Assembly (NCBI GenBank): GCA_013824085.1
Contig: PNNF01000004.1
Span: 53,089-117,088, forward strand
Length of the DNA stretch: 64,000 nucleotides
Reading direction: 5' to 3'
From: Chlorobiaceae bacterium
GTDB lineage: Bacteria; Bacteroidota; Ignavibacteria; Ignavibacteriales; Ignavibacteriaceae
How positions within the stretch are numbered: position 1 is the first letter of the stretch; every line of letters begins with the position of its first letter. The notes under the pieces are model-generated. The model was not told where the DNA came from, did not search any database, and saw only the letters and a program-made list of their open reading frames with translations. The position numbers and the translations under genes are program-made. Shown in pieces: positions 44,508-53,639 of this stretch.

Positions 44508-44987
44508 ATGAAAGTCTCTGAGCTTGTTGGACATAAAATTTTTATTAAAGATAAGTTGTTGAAACAATGTTATGAGCTTCTAAAAGAGAAGGAAGTGATT
44601 GCAAAAGTTTCAATACAAAAACTTAGTAGCTACACCGCTTTGGTTGAGGGTGGATTTGGCGAATGGGAAATTAAACCGAAAAATATTTTTAGAAATAAAA
44701 TTTATGTTTATAAAAAAGATGATGATCAAATAATTGCTGCATACTCAAAAAGTAAAATTAGGAATTATAGTTTAATAGATTTTCAGAACGGAAAAACTCT
44801 TTCGATCAGAAAGAATAGTTTTAGAAGAGAAATAATAGTCAGTGATTCTATGGAAAATAATCTTTTAGAAATAAAAAAACTTTCCCTTTCACACTCAGAG
44901 TTCAGCATTAATGTATTACTAAAAAATGAGTTGCTTGACAAAAACCCTTATGTAATTTTTCTGGCTTTAGTGATTCTCTTAGATTAA
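44508..44987 (+). CDS. Hypothetical protein (LURP-like/Tubby-like fold suspected)
   Basis: 159 residues, not recognised by a definite motif. No TM helix. The alternation of hydrophobic and charged residues and the words FGEWEIKPKNIFRNKIYVYKK, IIAAYSKSKIRNYSLIDF, RKNSFRREIIV suggest a beta-barrel or Tubby/LURP-type membrane-associated fold. In the SPFH triad it is co-transcribed with the stomatin-like gene. Function unknown. Confidence 0.55.
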   Translation: MKVSELVGHKIFIKDKLLKQCYELLKEKEVIAKVSIQKLSSYTALVEGGFGEWEIKPKNIFRNKIYVYKKDDDQIIAAYSKSKIRNYSLIDFQNGKTLSIRKNSFRREIIVSDSMENNLLEIKKLSLSHSEFSINVLLKNELLDKNPYVIFLALVILLD

Positions 44988-45003
44988 TAATTATAAAAAA
45001 ATC

Positions 45004-45174
45004 ATGGCAGATAAAAAAAAATTTTTGTTACGAATAGATGAAGATGTTTATAGTGCCCTTGAAAAATGGGCGGCGGATGAGTTACGCAGTATCAATGCTC
45101 AAATAGAATTTATTTTGACGGAACAATTAAAAAAAGCTGGAAGAACAATTAAAAAAAAACAGAACAAGAAATAG
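45004..45174 (+). CDS. Small ribbon-helix-helix (Arc-like) protein
   Basis: 56 residues, too short for many gene callers. KFLLRIDEDVYSALEKWAADELRSINAQIEFILTEQLKK is the Arc/MetJ-type ribbon-helix-helix pattern: strand FLLRID, helix EDVYSALEKWA, second helix SINAQIEFILTEQL. It starts 17 bases after the upstream gene and ends in a Lys-rich tail (KKKQNKK). It probably binds DNA as a dimer; it may autoregulate the SPFH operon. I recall this protein sitting beside SPFH genes in other Bacteroidota, which would make it a conserved partner. Confidence 0.8.
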   Translation: MADKKKFLLRIDEDVYSALEKWAADELRSINAQIEFILTEQLKKAGRTIKKKQNKK

Positions 45175-45246
45175 ATAATTTTATTTATCGGGTTAGCAAT
45201 TAAAACTAAATCGCTAATGCAAGAAGTTTGAACATATAATTTACAA

Positions 45247-46413
45247 TCAATACCAAAAATGAATTTGTAAAACAATCGCATCGTTCTTGAATGATGGATC
45301 TTCGATATTTATTCTGTATTGTGGACGCAGTTCAACAAAGCTATATGGGAAAAACTCTAAACCAATAATTAGATGTGCTAATTCATCTTTATTAATTCTA
45401 CTGTTAAAATCAAAACTATCATATCGCAAAATCGCCTCAAGTCCTTTGGTTATTCTATATGATGCTTCAATCATATATGCGATTGATGTTGAATCCTTTT
45501 GAATAAGATTATCAGCAATATTATACTCTCCAATTAAAGTAAATTGATCGAAACCGACACCAAAAAATCCCCCATACATTGAAACATTTTCATATGCAAA
45601 CTTGAAATTATTTCTATCAAATTTTCTCTCCTTAAAATTTGCATACGATCCGCCGAATAGAAAATTTACATCATCGCTCGGTGTCGAGATAATTTCAAAT
45701 CGTGCGTGATAACTGGGATCTTTTTCAAAAGTTCTTGAGCCGGAATTTCCAACGCTAACAGTAAACAAGCTTGTTTCTAAAGGGCTAAAGCCAACTTCAA
45801 CTCCCGTCTCAACATATCGAGGATCATAAATTAATCCTTGTCTTGTTCCCTTAGAAAACAAAACACCAAGATCACCGCCGCGTGTGTATGAAGTATGATC
45901 ATCAAGTCTTATTCCATAATTTGGTGAAAACTGTCCCGCTTTTACGTAACCCGCAAGTGGAAGAATTTTTGCGATTCCATACGCTTCCCAAATTTGATGT
46001 ATGAAATCGTATCGAGTAAAAATATCTATATTTTCAGTAGCGATAATATTGAAATAAAGAGAGCCTGTCATTTTTTGGAAATCTGATTTTGAGGTTGAAT
46101 CTATTGGTGATGATTGTGTATAAAGATATTGCGTTCTTAAATCAAGCCCGAATAAAATATTTTTTCCAATAAAATTACTCGATTCAAATTCCCCCTCTGT
46201 TTCTTCTTCTACTTTAAAAGTATTAAACATAACCAAATTATTTTTTCCATAAGACCAGCCGCTTTCATTTCTAATATTTCCGCCTGATGGATTGACATGG
46301 CAATCGATACAAGTGCCGCCGGTTCTTAATGAAAAACGTGGAAGTGAATAGAGATTGTTTGATAAAGTTGTTATCAACAAGATGAGCACAAATGAGAAAA
46401 TAAAATTTTTCAT
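45247..46413 (-). CDS. Outer-membrane barrel with an N-terminal CxxCH heme motif
   Basis: 388 residues. Signal peptide (1-23), then TGGTCIDCHVNPSGG: Cys35, Cys38 and His39 form a CxxCH c-type heme attachment site within 20 residues of the mature N-terminus. Residues 60-388 are a long run of amphipathic strands ending in an aromatic (HFWY), the profile of an outer-membrane barrel. A single-heme motif joined to a porin-like barrel is seen in a family found in several phyla with CxxCHxNPxGG. It may be an electron-transfer porin; no other cytochromes are in the window. Confidence 0.75.
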   Translation of the reverse strand: MKNFIFSFVLILLITTLSNNLYSLPRFSLRTGGTCIDCHVNPSGGNIRNESGWSYGKNNLVMFNTFKVEEETEGEFESSNFIGKNILFGLDLRTQYLYTQSSPIDSTSKSDFQKMTGSLYFNIIATENIDIFTRYDFIHQIWEAYGIAKILPLAGYVKAGQFSPNYGIRLDDHTSYTRGGDLGVLFSKGTRQGLIYDPRYVETGVEVGFSPLETSLFTVSVGNSGSRTFEKDPSYHARFEIISTPSDDVNFLFGGSYANFKERKFDRNNFKFAYENVSMYGGFFGVGFDQFTLIGEYNIADNLIQKDSTSIAYMIEASYRITKGLEAILRYDSFDFNSRINKDELAHLIIGLEFFPYSFVELRPQYRINIEDPSFKNDAIVLQIHFWY

Positions 46414-46547
46414 TTTTTCGATGTTAATTGTTTCTTAAACTTAAATAATTATTTTCTTCAGAACAAAAAATATTTACTACAACAAAAAAATGATCTAAAA
46501 ATTTAATCCATCAAACATCAATCAAGCGACACATAGTTTTTGAAAAA

Positions 46548-48998
46548 TCAAAAATCGCTTGAATCGACGCCCGTTTTTCTTTCTTGTGCTTTAAAATTAT
46601 TTAAGCTATAAGTAATTCCGAGAAAAACATTTCTTGATTCATTCTTACTTCTTGAAAACGTATTGAAGCCATTGCCAAACGATTCTGAATTAAATTTTCT
46701 GGTATTAAAAACATCACTAACTCTTAAGTTTAATGCAAGTGCACCATTCATAAAAGTTTTTCTTGCTCCAAGATCAACACCAAATTGCTCTTCCATCTTC
46801 ATCTGCGCCATCACGATAGGTGCATTGTAATTGGCTGTAAGCTGTAGCGACAAGTCCTGCATAAGATTATAATTAGAATTTAGGCGTGCTGTCCAACTAT
46901 AAGAATTTTGATTTAGCTCCGATGTTGAAGCTGTTCCTTTAATTTCAGTCCTAAAATAGGAAACATTTGCGTTCACTCTTAAATCCTTATTGATCGTTTG
47001 GCTACTAACAAGTTCAATTCCGTAGGCAGTGGAATTATTTAAATTTAAAAATGTAGAACGGGAAATTCCTTGTTGATCAATATTGGTGATTGAGCTTATT
47101 AAATCTTCCGTTAATCTATAAAATAGATTTGAAGATAACGTTAACATCTTAAATCCTTTTTGATATCCGAACTCAAGTGAGTTTACGTATTCAGGCATCA
47201 ACTGTGGGTTTCCTTGTGATGTTGCTGATGAATCCATAATAAAGACGAATGGATTTAATTGTCTGTTATTCGGACGATTTACTCTTCTGCTGTAACTTAA
47301 CTTAAATTCGTTGTTGCCTTCAAAACTTTGTGACAAATGAATTGTTGGATAGAGTGAAGAATATTTTTTTTCAAACGTTTCATTGTTTTCAATTAGTTCG
47401 CCTTGAGTTGAAACAAGTTCGCCTCTTAAACCAAATTGATATTTGAAATTGCTTAAACTTCCAGTATAAATTGCATACGCAGAGTTTATATTTTCGTTAT
47501 ACAAAAAATTGTTTTGCATGTTCGGATTTATAACCCAAGTTGACGTTAGAAAATCATAATTTTCCCAACCTGCTTTTAATTCACGATCCATAAAAGAGCT
47601 TCTTAAACCAACTTCAAATCGACCACCATCTCCGATTGCAGTAAAATAATTTGCTTGTAAAATCCACCAATCATTTCTATTAGTGATTCCTGCCTTTTGT
47701 TTATAACCCTCTGACGATATTGATGGATTATTAATATCAAAATTTGTTTGCTCGTTAAGAGTGTTCATTCTAAAGCGTGCGTTTGTATGAATTACATCTG
47801 CACTAAATTCATGAACATTTTTCTTAAAAACATTTTTATAGCTGAGAGTATAGTCATACGATTTTATTGCTCTTAAAAACTCGGTTGAAATATCATACAA
47901 TCGATTTAACACATTATTATTATCGCTAAACTGATAATTAGTTAAACCAAGAGATTCAAAATTCATATCTCTATGCGCAAAAGAAAATGTAATTGTGTTT
48001 TGATTATCAGGCATAAAATCTACGCCCGTGTTAATGTTGTGCAAGCCCATATAATTTGTGCCTCTTTGATCTAACAATTGGTTAGAAGAAAAAGAAGTTG
48101 TATTAATATTTCGCATTGTGCCATTTGAATTAAATGAGTTACTAAAGCGGTTATCATAATTTGCAAAAATATTTATTTTGCCAAACATAAAATTAAAGTT
48201 CAACGCACTGTTGTATTTATTTCCATTTCCTGCATTGAAAGACAATTGTCCATTATATCCAAGCTGAGATTTCTTTTTCATTACCAAATTTATAACTCCC
48301 GCTGTTCCTTCGGGGTCATGTTTTGCTGAAGGATTTGTAACCAACTCTATCGACTCAATTGAGCTTGCAGGAATTTGTGATAATATTGTGCTTGCTCCGT
48401 CAGACAAAGATGTTGGTCGTCCATCGATAAGAATTGTAATATTTGTATTTCCTCTTAATGAAACATTTCCGCTGGCGTCAACATTAATAGAAGGAACGTT
48501 TTGAAGTGCGTCAATTGCGGTTCCGCCTGCACTCGTTAAATTTTGCTCTATGTTAATTATTTTTTTGTCGAGATTAAAAACTGCTGCCTCTTTTTCTGCG
48601 CTCACCAAGACTTCATCAATTTTTACAGAGCTTGAGCCAAGAATAATATTTCCGAGATTGAGAATTTCTTTCTGATTAGAGACATAAATTTCATTTATTA
48701 TTTGGTTGTTGTAACCGATGAAACTTACTTTAGCATAATAACGACCTGGAGGAATTCTTTGTATTTCAAAATTTCCATCTGTGCGTGATGCAGCACCTGT
48801 TATTAAGGTTGAATCCTTAAGACTAAAGAGAAAGATATTTGCAAATTCAATTGGTTTTAGGGATGCGGAATCTTTTACAATTCCAATAACTTTATTTACA
48901 GGTTCTGCATTAGAAGATAAAATTGGTGGTGCTTGCGTAAAACTACTCACCGAAAAAATTATACTAAAAATTATTGTCGCTATCATATTTCTAATCAC
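46548..48998 (-). CDS. Outer-membrane beta-barrel protein, paralog of the gene at 21287
   Basis: 816 residues. Same layout as 21287-23827: signal peptide (to SFTQA), CarboxypepD_reg-like domain (KVIGIVKDSASLKPIEFANIFLF), plug-like segment (ALQNVPSINVDASGNVSLRGN, LIDGRPTSL, VTNPSAKHDPEGTAGVINLVMKKK) and OMP_b-brl_3 barrel (ELKFSYSRRVNRPNNRQLNPF). It lacks the glycine-rich insert of the first copy at the aligned place (YNAPIVMAQMKMEEQFG). Transport or adhesin-like function unknown. A stem-loop lies 250-320 bases upstream, toward the prohibitin-like gene. Confidence 0.85.
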   Translation of the reverse strand: MIRNMIATIIFSIIFSVSSFTQAPPILSSNAEPVNKVIGIVKDSASLKPIEFANIFLFSLKDSTLITGAASRTDGNFEIQRIPPGRYYAKVSFIGYNNQIINEIYVSNQKEILNLGNIILGSSSVKIDEVLVSAEKEAAVFNLDKKIINIEQNLTSAGGTAIDALQNVPSINVDASGNVSLRGNTNITILIDGRPTSLSDGASTILSQIPASSIESIELVTNPSAKHDPEGTAGVINLVMKKKSQLGYNGQLSFNAGNGNKYNSALNFNFMFGKINIFANYDNRFSNSFNSNGTMRNINTTSFSSNQLLDQRGTNYMGLHNINTGVDFMPDNQNTITFSFAHRDMNFESLGLTNYQFSDNNNVLNRLYDISTEFLRAIKSYDYTLSYKNVFKKNVHEFSADVIHTNARFRMNTLNEQTNFDINNPSISSEGYKQKAGITNRNDWWILQANYFTAIGDGGRFEVGLRSSFMDRELKAGWENYDFLTSTWVINPNMQNNFLYNENINSAYAIYTGSLSNFKYQFGLRGELVSTQGELIENNETFEKKYSSLYPTIHLSQSFEGNNEFKLSYSRRVNRPNNRQLNPFVFIMDSSATSQGNPQLMPEYVNSLEFGYQKGFKMLTLSSNLFYRLTEDLISSITNIDQQGISRSTFLNLNNSTAYGIELVSSQTINKDLRVNANVSYFRTEIKGTASTSELNQNSYSWTARLNSNYNLMQDLSLQLTANYNAPIVMAQMKMEEQFGVDLGARKTFMNGALALNLRVSDVFNTRKFNSESFGNGFNTFSRSKNESRNVFLGITYSLNNFKAQERKTGVDSSDF

Positions 48999-49359
48999 TT
49001 TACTACTCCTTATAGAATTTTACAACCAAAAAAGATTGATTATCTATTTAAATTTTTTATTGCTTTGTTTTAATTAATGAAATAGAAAAAATTTTTTCTA
49101 AATGATTAATTACGATATTCCCCGAATATTTTTGCTTTTTTATAGTTACTAAAAGCTATTTTGCTTGATTCTCTTGTCAACTAATCTTACATAAAGAAAA
49201 ATTACAAAAAATAATTTTTTAATAAAACTCTTTTTACACTAAATAAAAATGACTTTATAAAACAAGGATATTAAACTCTAAACAAAATCGCTTCTAATTT
49301 AGTTCTATTTTATAAAGTCACTCCAATAAAAATTATTCTCTAAAAAATATTTTTAGAAA
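48999..49359. other. Intergenic region upstream of the second barrel gene
   Basis: 361 AT-rich bases with no gene. It holds the inverted repeat at 49250-49320 and the promoter of the barrel gene. Nothing else is visible. Confidence 0.5.
49250..49320. repeat. 13-bp perfect inverted repeat, 45-base loop
   Basis: TGACTTTATAAAA (49250-49262) and TTTTATAAAGTCA (49308-49320) are a perfect inverted repeat. On the minus strand it lies after the prohibitin-like gene and runs into a T-rich stretch, so it may be a weak terminator; the long loop argues for a regulatory dyad or chance. Confidence 0.5.
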
Positions 49360-50229
49360 TCAATTTCCGCCAAGTATCAAAGGCATTCCATCTCTACCCG
49401 AGCCGATGACAATAGTTTTTGAATTTGGAGAGTTCGCAAGTTTTTCTGTTGCTTCAATTCCTTTCCATCTTAACAACTGGTCGCTTAGCCCTTGAGCAAT
49501 AATTTTTTGGAAATCTGCAATACCTTGTGCTTCAATTCTTTTTCTATCAGCTTCTTGTTTCTCTTTTAACAAAACAAATTGCATTCTTTGGCTCTCTTGT
49601 TCAGAGCGTAATTTTTCTTCGATAGCTTGTGTAAGTCCAACAGGCAAAACTATCTGTCGCATTGGAGCCGCTTCAATAGTGATTCCGCGCGGTTCAACAA
49701 GTTTTGCTAATTCTGATTCAATTTCTTTTCCAATAATTTCTCTTTCAGAAGTATATAAAGCTCTTGCTTCATATTTTGAAGTAACGCCACGCACAACAGA
49801 TCTGAACTGCGGAATTAAAATTATTTCAGAATAATTATCTCCAACCGTTTTATAAATTTCGTTAGCTTTTTCGGGATTCAATCTAAAGAGTAAACTTATC
49901 TCTAATTGAACGCTCAAGCCCTCTTTTGATGGGACATTCATAGTCTCTTTAATTTCTTGAGTCTTGATTGAGAACTTAATAACGTTTGCCATCGGGTTTA
50001 CAAAATTAACTCCCGGCTTTAATGTTGTTTGACTTACAGAACCAAAAAAATCAACTACACCAACAGAGCCGGCGGGAATAATTGTAAAGCATTGCATGAA
50101 TGTGATAAATGTTGCGACAACAAATCCTGCTAAAGCAAATGTTGATTCTGCTTTGTTAAATCTTTTCTTTGCGTTTATGTAAACGAATATTGCTACGACC
50201 GCAGCTGCTAATGATAATATAAACAACAT
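49360..50229 (-). CDS. Prohibitin-like SPFH protein
   Basis: 289 residues. Two N-terminal hydrophobic helices (LFILSLAAAVVAIFVYINA and TFALAGFVVATFITFMQC), then an SPFH domain (TIIPAGSVGVVDFFGSVSQTTLKPGVNFVNP, TQEIKETMNVPSKEGLSVQLEISLLFRL), and a coiled C-terminal part (EEKLRSEQESQRMQFVLLKEKQEADRKRIEAQG). The prohibitin resemblance (IPAGSVGVVDFFG) is better than for the first SPFH protein. Assembles as membrane rings; in bacteria often with a protease, but none is adjacent. Confidence 0.9.
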   Translation of the reverse strand: MLFILSLAAAVVAIFVYINAKKRFNKAESTFALAGFVVATFITFMQCFTIIPAGSVGVVDFFGSVSQTTLKPGVNFVNPMANVIKFSIKTQEIKETMNVPSKEGLSVQLEISLLFRLNPEKANEIYKTVGDNYSEIILIPQFRSVVRGVTSKYEARALYTSEREIIGKEIESELAKLVEPRGITIEAAPMRQIVLPVGLTQAIEEKLRSEQESQRMQFVLLKEKQEADRKRIEAQGIADFQKIIAQGLSDQLLRWKGIEATEKLANSPNSKTIVIGSGRDGMPLILGGN

Positions 50230-50323
50230 AACTACCTCTTTCTAAAAATATTTTTTCTTACACTAAAAGTTAAAATTAATAATCCTAAAAGAATAGGAAA
50301 TTAGAGAGCCATTTTCCTAATCG

Positions 50324-51628
50324 CTAATTCAAAACTTCTTTTATTATTTTTTCTTTTTTTCCTTTTTTGTTTGAAACGCTAATAGCATTCTTGATTCTGC
50401 TTTCTACATCTTTCAATACATTTTTTTTATCAGTAAATATCTCTGCTAAAACTTCATCTTGTTCAATTTTGTCTTGCAGTTTTTTGTGGAAAATTATTCC
50501 TGCTTTATGATCAATCACATCTTCTTTTGTAAATCTTCCCGCACCTAATTCAATTGCTGCTACACCTATTTCATACGTGTTAATATTGTTCACAAAGCCC
50601 GCAGCATTACTTTTTATCTTTAACGAATATTTTGATTTTGGATATTTGCTCGTATCAAAAATAAAACTTGTATCTCCTTTTTGGAGTTTTACAATTTCAA
50701 CAAATTTGTCAAACGCTTTTCCATTTTTTACTAACTCTATAGATTTTTCATAACCGTCTTCAATCGATTTTGCTTTGCCTCCAAGAAAAATCATTGCACC
50801 TGACAAAGTAAAAGAGAGCTCGCATAAATCATCAATCCATTCGCCTTGCAAAACTTTTATCGATTCATAAATTTCAAACCAGTTGCCGATATATTTTCCA
50901 AGTGGTTGATTCATATCTGTAATAAACGCAACAACTTTTTTGTCGAATGATTTTGCTGTATTCATCAGCGAGAGTGCAAGTTTTTTTGAATCAGAATAAC
51001 TTTGCATAAAAGCACCGTTACCAGTTTTAACATCAAGAATTAACCCATCAATTCCTTCTGCTAATTTTTTACTCATTATGCTTGCAGTAATTAACGGAAT
51101 AGATTCAACAGTTGCAGTAACATCTCTGAGTGCATATATTTTTTTATCTGCTGGTGCAATGCTTGCAGTTTGACCAATCAAAACAGCGCCACATTTTTTT
51201 ATAACATTTTTATATTCAGCGAGTGACAAGTCTGTTCTAAATCCCGGTATCGATTCAAGTTTATCAAGCGTGCCGCCCGTGTGTCCTAATCCTCTTCCAG
51301 AAATCATCGGAACTTTAACACCTGCTGCAGCCACAATTGGAGCGAGTATTAACGATGTCTTATCACCTACTCCACCTGTTGAGTGTTTGTCAATTTTTAC
51401 TCCATCTATTTTTTTTAAGTCTATCACTTCTCCACTGTAAAGCATCACTTCAGTAAAAATTGCTGTCTCTTTAACTGACATTCCTTTTAAGTAAACCGCC
51501 ATTAAAAAAGAAGCAAATTGATAATCAGGAATTTTTCCTTTTGTATATCCAAGAATTATAAATTGCATCTCAATTTTATTTAGCTCTTCCCCATTCCGTT
51601 TTTTTCTAATTATCTCTACTGGGTTCAT
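50324..51628 (-). CDS. deoA: Thymidine/pyrimidine-nucleoside phosphorylase
   Basis: 434 residues. It phosphorolyses pyrimidine nucleosides to base and (deoxy)ribose-1-phosphate. Seen: KIDKHSTGGVGDKTSLILAPIVAAAG, MISGRGLGHTGGTLDKLES, ASIAPADKKIYALRDVTATV, the usual phosphate and base-binding stretches. A symbol choice between deoA and pdp is not decided by sequence; the substrate could be uridine too. Located right after dnaA, where dnaN is often found. Confidence 0.93.
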   Translation of the reverse strand: MNPVEIIRKKRNGEELNKIEMQFIILGYTKGKIPDYQFASFLMAVYLKGMSVKETAIFTEVMLYSGEVIDLKKIDGVKIDKHSTGGVGDKTSLILAPIVAAAGVKVPMISGRGLGHTGGTLDKLESIPGFRTDLSLAEYKNVIKKCGAVLIGQTASIAPADKKIYALRDVTATVESIPLITASIMSKKLAEGIDGLILDVKTGNGAFMQSYSDSKKLALSLMNTAKSFDKKVVAFITDMNQPLGKYIGNWFEIYESIKVLQGEWIDDLCELSFTLSGAMIFLGGKAKSIEDGYEKSIELVKNGKAFDKFVEIVKLQKGDTSFIFDTSKYPKSKYSLKIKSNAAGFVNNINTYEIGVAAIELGAGRFTKEDVIDHKAGIIFHKKLQDKIEQDEVLAEIFTDKKNVLKDVESRIKNAISVSNKKGKKEKIIKEVLN

Positions 51629-51682
51629 TATTATTATATTATATAGTTTTTTAAATAAGTAATTATGTAATTATTAATATAG

Positions 51683-51859
51683 TGTTGATATGTTAATAAC
51701 TCAAAATCATTTGTAATTTTTCCATATACGAAGAAAAAACAATTTCTTTAATGTTGATAACATTCGAGTTAAGCATTTATATGAACACTATTTTTAGAAT
51801 TGAAGATATTAACAAAAAATCAACGCGCTAATAACACGTTATTCACAAAGTTATGAACA
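51683..51859. other. DnaA-box cluster downstream of dnaA (origin candidate part 1)
   Basis: DnaA-box-like 9-mers in either direction: ATATCAACA (reverse) at 51683-51691, TTATTAACA (reverse) at 51691-51699, TTATCAACA (reverse) at 51752-51760, ATATTAACA at 51806-51814, TTATTCACA at 51839-51847 (the best match to TTATNCACA) and TTATGAACA at 51851-51859, the last overlapping the dnaA stop. The region between dnaA and deoA is otherwise empty and AT-rich. Confidence 0.6.
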
Positions 51860-53296
51860 GGTCAATTCAATTTTATTTTTAATATAATCAACTTTTTCTT
51901 TGAACAATTTAGATGTTGGAAGCAGCTCTGATATTGTATTTACCGAGTGAATTACAGTTGAGTGATCTCTTCCACCAAAGTGTAAGCCGATAGTTTTTAA
52001 GGATGAGTTGGTAAGTTCTTTTGAAAGATACATCGCAACTTGTCGAGCTTCTACAGCTTCTTTCTTCCTCGTTTTTTCTCTTACTTTATTTACATCAACG
52101 TTAAAATGTTCGCACACAATTTTTGTAATTAGTTCGATGCTGATATCAACTTTTTTTGAAGTGGATATTTCTCTCACAGTTTTTTTTGCAAGCTCAATGC
52201 TAATTTCTTTTGAAGTTAAAGAAGCATCAGCAAGTATTTTAATTAAGCATCCTTCAAGTTCACGAATGTTAGATTTTATATTCGTAGCAATAAATTCTAA
52301 AATGTCTTGCGAAATATCCATTCCGTAGTCTTTAGATTTTTTTGTTAGGATAGCAATTCGTGTTTCAAGATCAGGCGGCTGAATGTCGGCATTCAATCCC
52401 CAATTAAATCTTGAAATTAATCTGTCATCCATTCCTTTAAGATCTTTTGGTGGTTTGTCAGAGGACAAAATTATTTGTCTTCCCGACTGATGAAGCGCAT
52501 TAAAAATATGAAAAAATAAATCTTGAGTTTTTTCTTTTCCTGTTAAGAACTGAACGTCATCAATAATTAAAACATCCATACTTCTATAAAAATTGGAAAA
52601 ATCATTTGCTTTGTTTGCTTGAATCGATTCAACAAACTCAACAGTAAAGCGATCGGAAGAGACATAGATAACTCTTTTTTTCGGGTCGTCATTTTTTATT
52701 TTATTTCCGATTGCTTGGATGAGGTGAGTTTTTCCTAAACCAACTCCACCATAAATAAAGAAAGGGTTGAATGAAGTTCCGCCAGGATTATCTGAAATTG
52801 CACCCGCCGCTGCACGAGCCAATTGGTTTCCCTCGCCTTTAATAAAATTTTCAAAAGTATATTTTGGGTTTAAGTTTGAAAGAACAGTAGGTTCATTTTT
52901 TTTAATTCCATTCTCTTTTTTTAATTCTATCTCAAGAGTTCTTTCTTTTTTTTCTGCATCAGCTTTTTCTGTTTGAGTTCTTAAAGCGGAAGTGAAAAGA
53001 TCATCTTGAAATTTTTCATCCATCGTTACATATTCAATTTTGGTTTTACTTCCCAAAACTTCTTCCACAGAGGAAGTGATAACGCTGCTGTATCTTCCCG
53101 TAACCCATTCTAAAAATAAGAGACTCGGAAGTTCTAATAAAAGTATATCGTTTTCATGTTTAATTGGATTGATTGGTGCGAACCAAGTATTGAATGTAAT
53201 TGCAGGAATTTTTTTCTTAATTAATTTCAAACAATCGTGCCAAATTTTTTTGGTATTAGGTCTAACGTTTTCGATTCCAGTATCAAGTGATATCAT
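51851..53296 (-). CDS. dnaA: Chromosomal replication initiator DnaA
   Basis: 481 residues, normal length. Domain I about 1-85, a variable charged linker to about 140, AAA+ domain with Walker A GGVGLGKT (183-190), Walker B LIIDDVQF, arginine-finger region SRFNWG, and domain IV at the end with the DnaA-box-binding signature GGRDHSTVIH. Opens the origin and recruits the replisome. Neither dnaN nor recF follows; deoA does. Flanked on both sides by DnaA-box-like clusters, so autoregulation is likely. The start ATG has no strong RBS. Confidence 0.98.
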   Translation of the reverse strand: MISLDTGIENVRPNTKKIWHDCLKLIKKKIPAITFNTWFAPINPIKHENDILLLELPSLLFLEWVTGRYSSVITSSVEEVLGSKTKIEYVTMDEKFQDDLFTSALRTQTEKADAEKKERTLEIELKKENGIKKNEPTVLSNLNPKYTFENFIKGEGNQLARAAAGAISDNPGGTSFNPFFIYGGVGLGKTHLIQAIGNKIKNDDPKKRVIYVSSDRFTVEFVESIQANKANDFSNFYRSMDVLIIDDVQFLTGKEKTQDLFFHIFNALHQSGRQIILSSDKPPKDLKGMDDRLISRFNWGLNADIQPPDLETRIAILTKKSKDYGMDISQDILEFIATNIKSNIRELEGCLIKILADASLTSKEISIELAKKTVREISTSKKVDISIELITKIVCEHFNVDVNKVREKTRKKEAVEARQVAMYLSKELTNSSLKTIGLHFGGRDHSTVIHSVNTISELLPTSKLFKEKVDYIKNKIELTCS

Positions 53297-53639
53297 AAGT
53301 TTTCAACAGAAGAAAAAATAAAAAGGTTAATATTTTTTGAAAAAACAAATTATTTAGATTTAGTGAGAGATTTTATCAACAACTTATCAACAACTCTTAA
53401 AAAGGGCTAACTCGTTATAATTAAAGTGGTTAAGTTGTGTCTTTTTACATCTCTTAACAAAGAACAATTGCTAAATGACAAATTTTGTATAAAAGTATTG
53501 TGAAACATTTTCACAGCAGAAAGTTATTAACAAACTATCAACAAGTTCTCAGGTCGCTCTCATCTACTTAAAAAATATGATATCTTCCACTACTTAGCAA
53601 ATTAAATTTTAAAAATATTTTTTACCAATGTATTGCTTT
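53297..53639. other. DnaA-box cluster upstream of dnaA (origin candidate part 2)
   Basis: Two TTATCAACA boxes at 53373-53381 and 53384-53392, and a second pair, TTATTAACA at 53524-53532 and CTATCAACA at 53535-53543. Both pairs have an 11-bp offset, so the two boxes lie on the same face of the helix. The region beside them (53330-53372) is nearly all A/T, suiting a duplex-unwinding element. No gene is visible. Confidence 0.6.
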
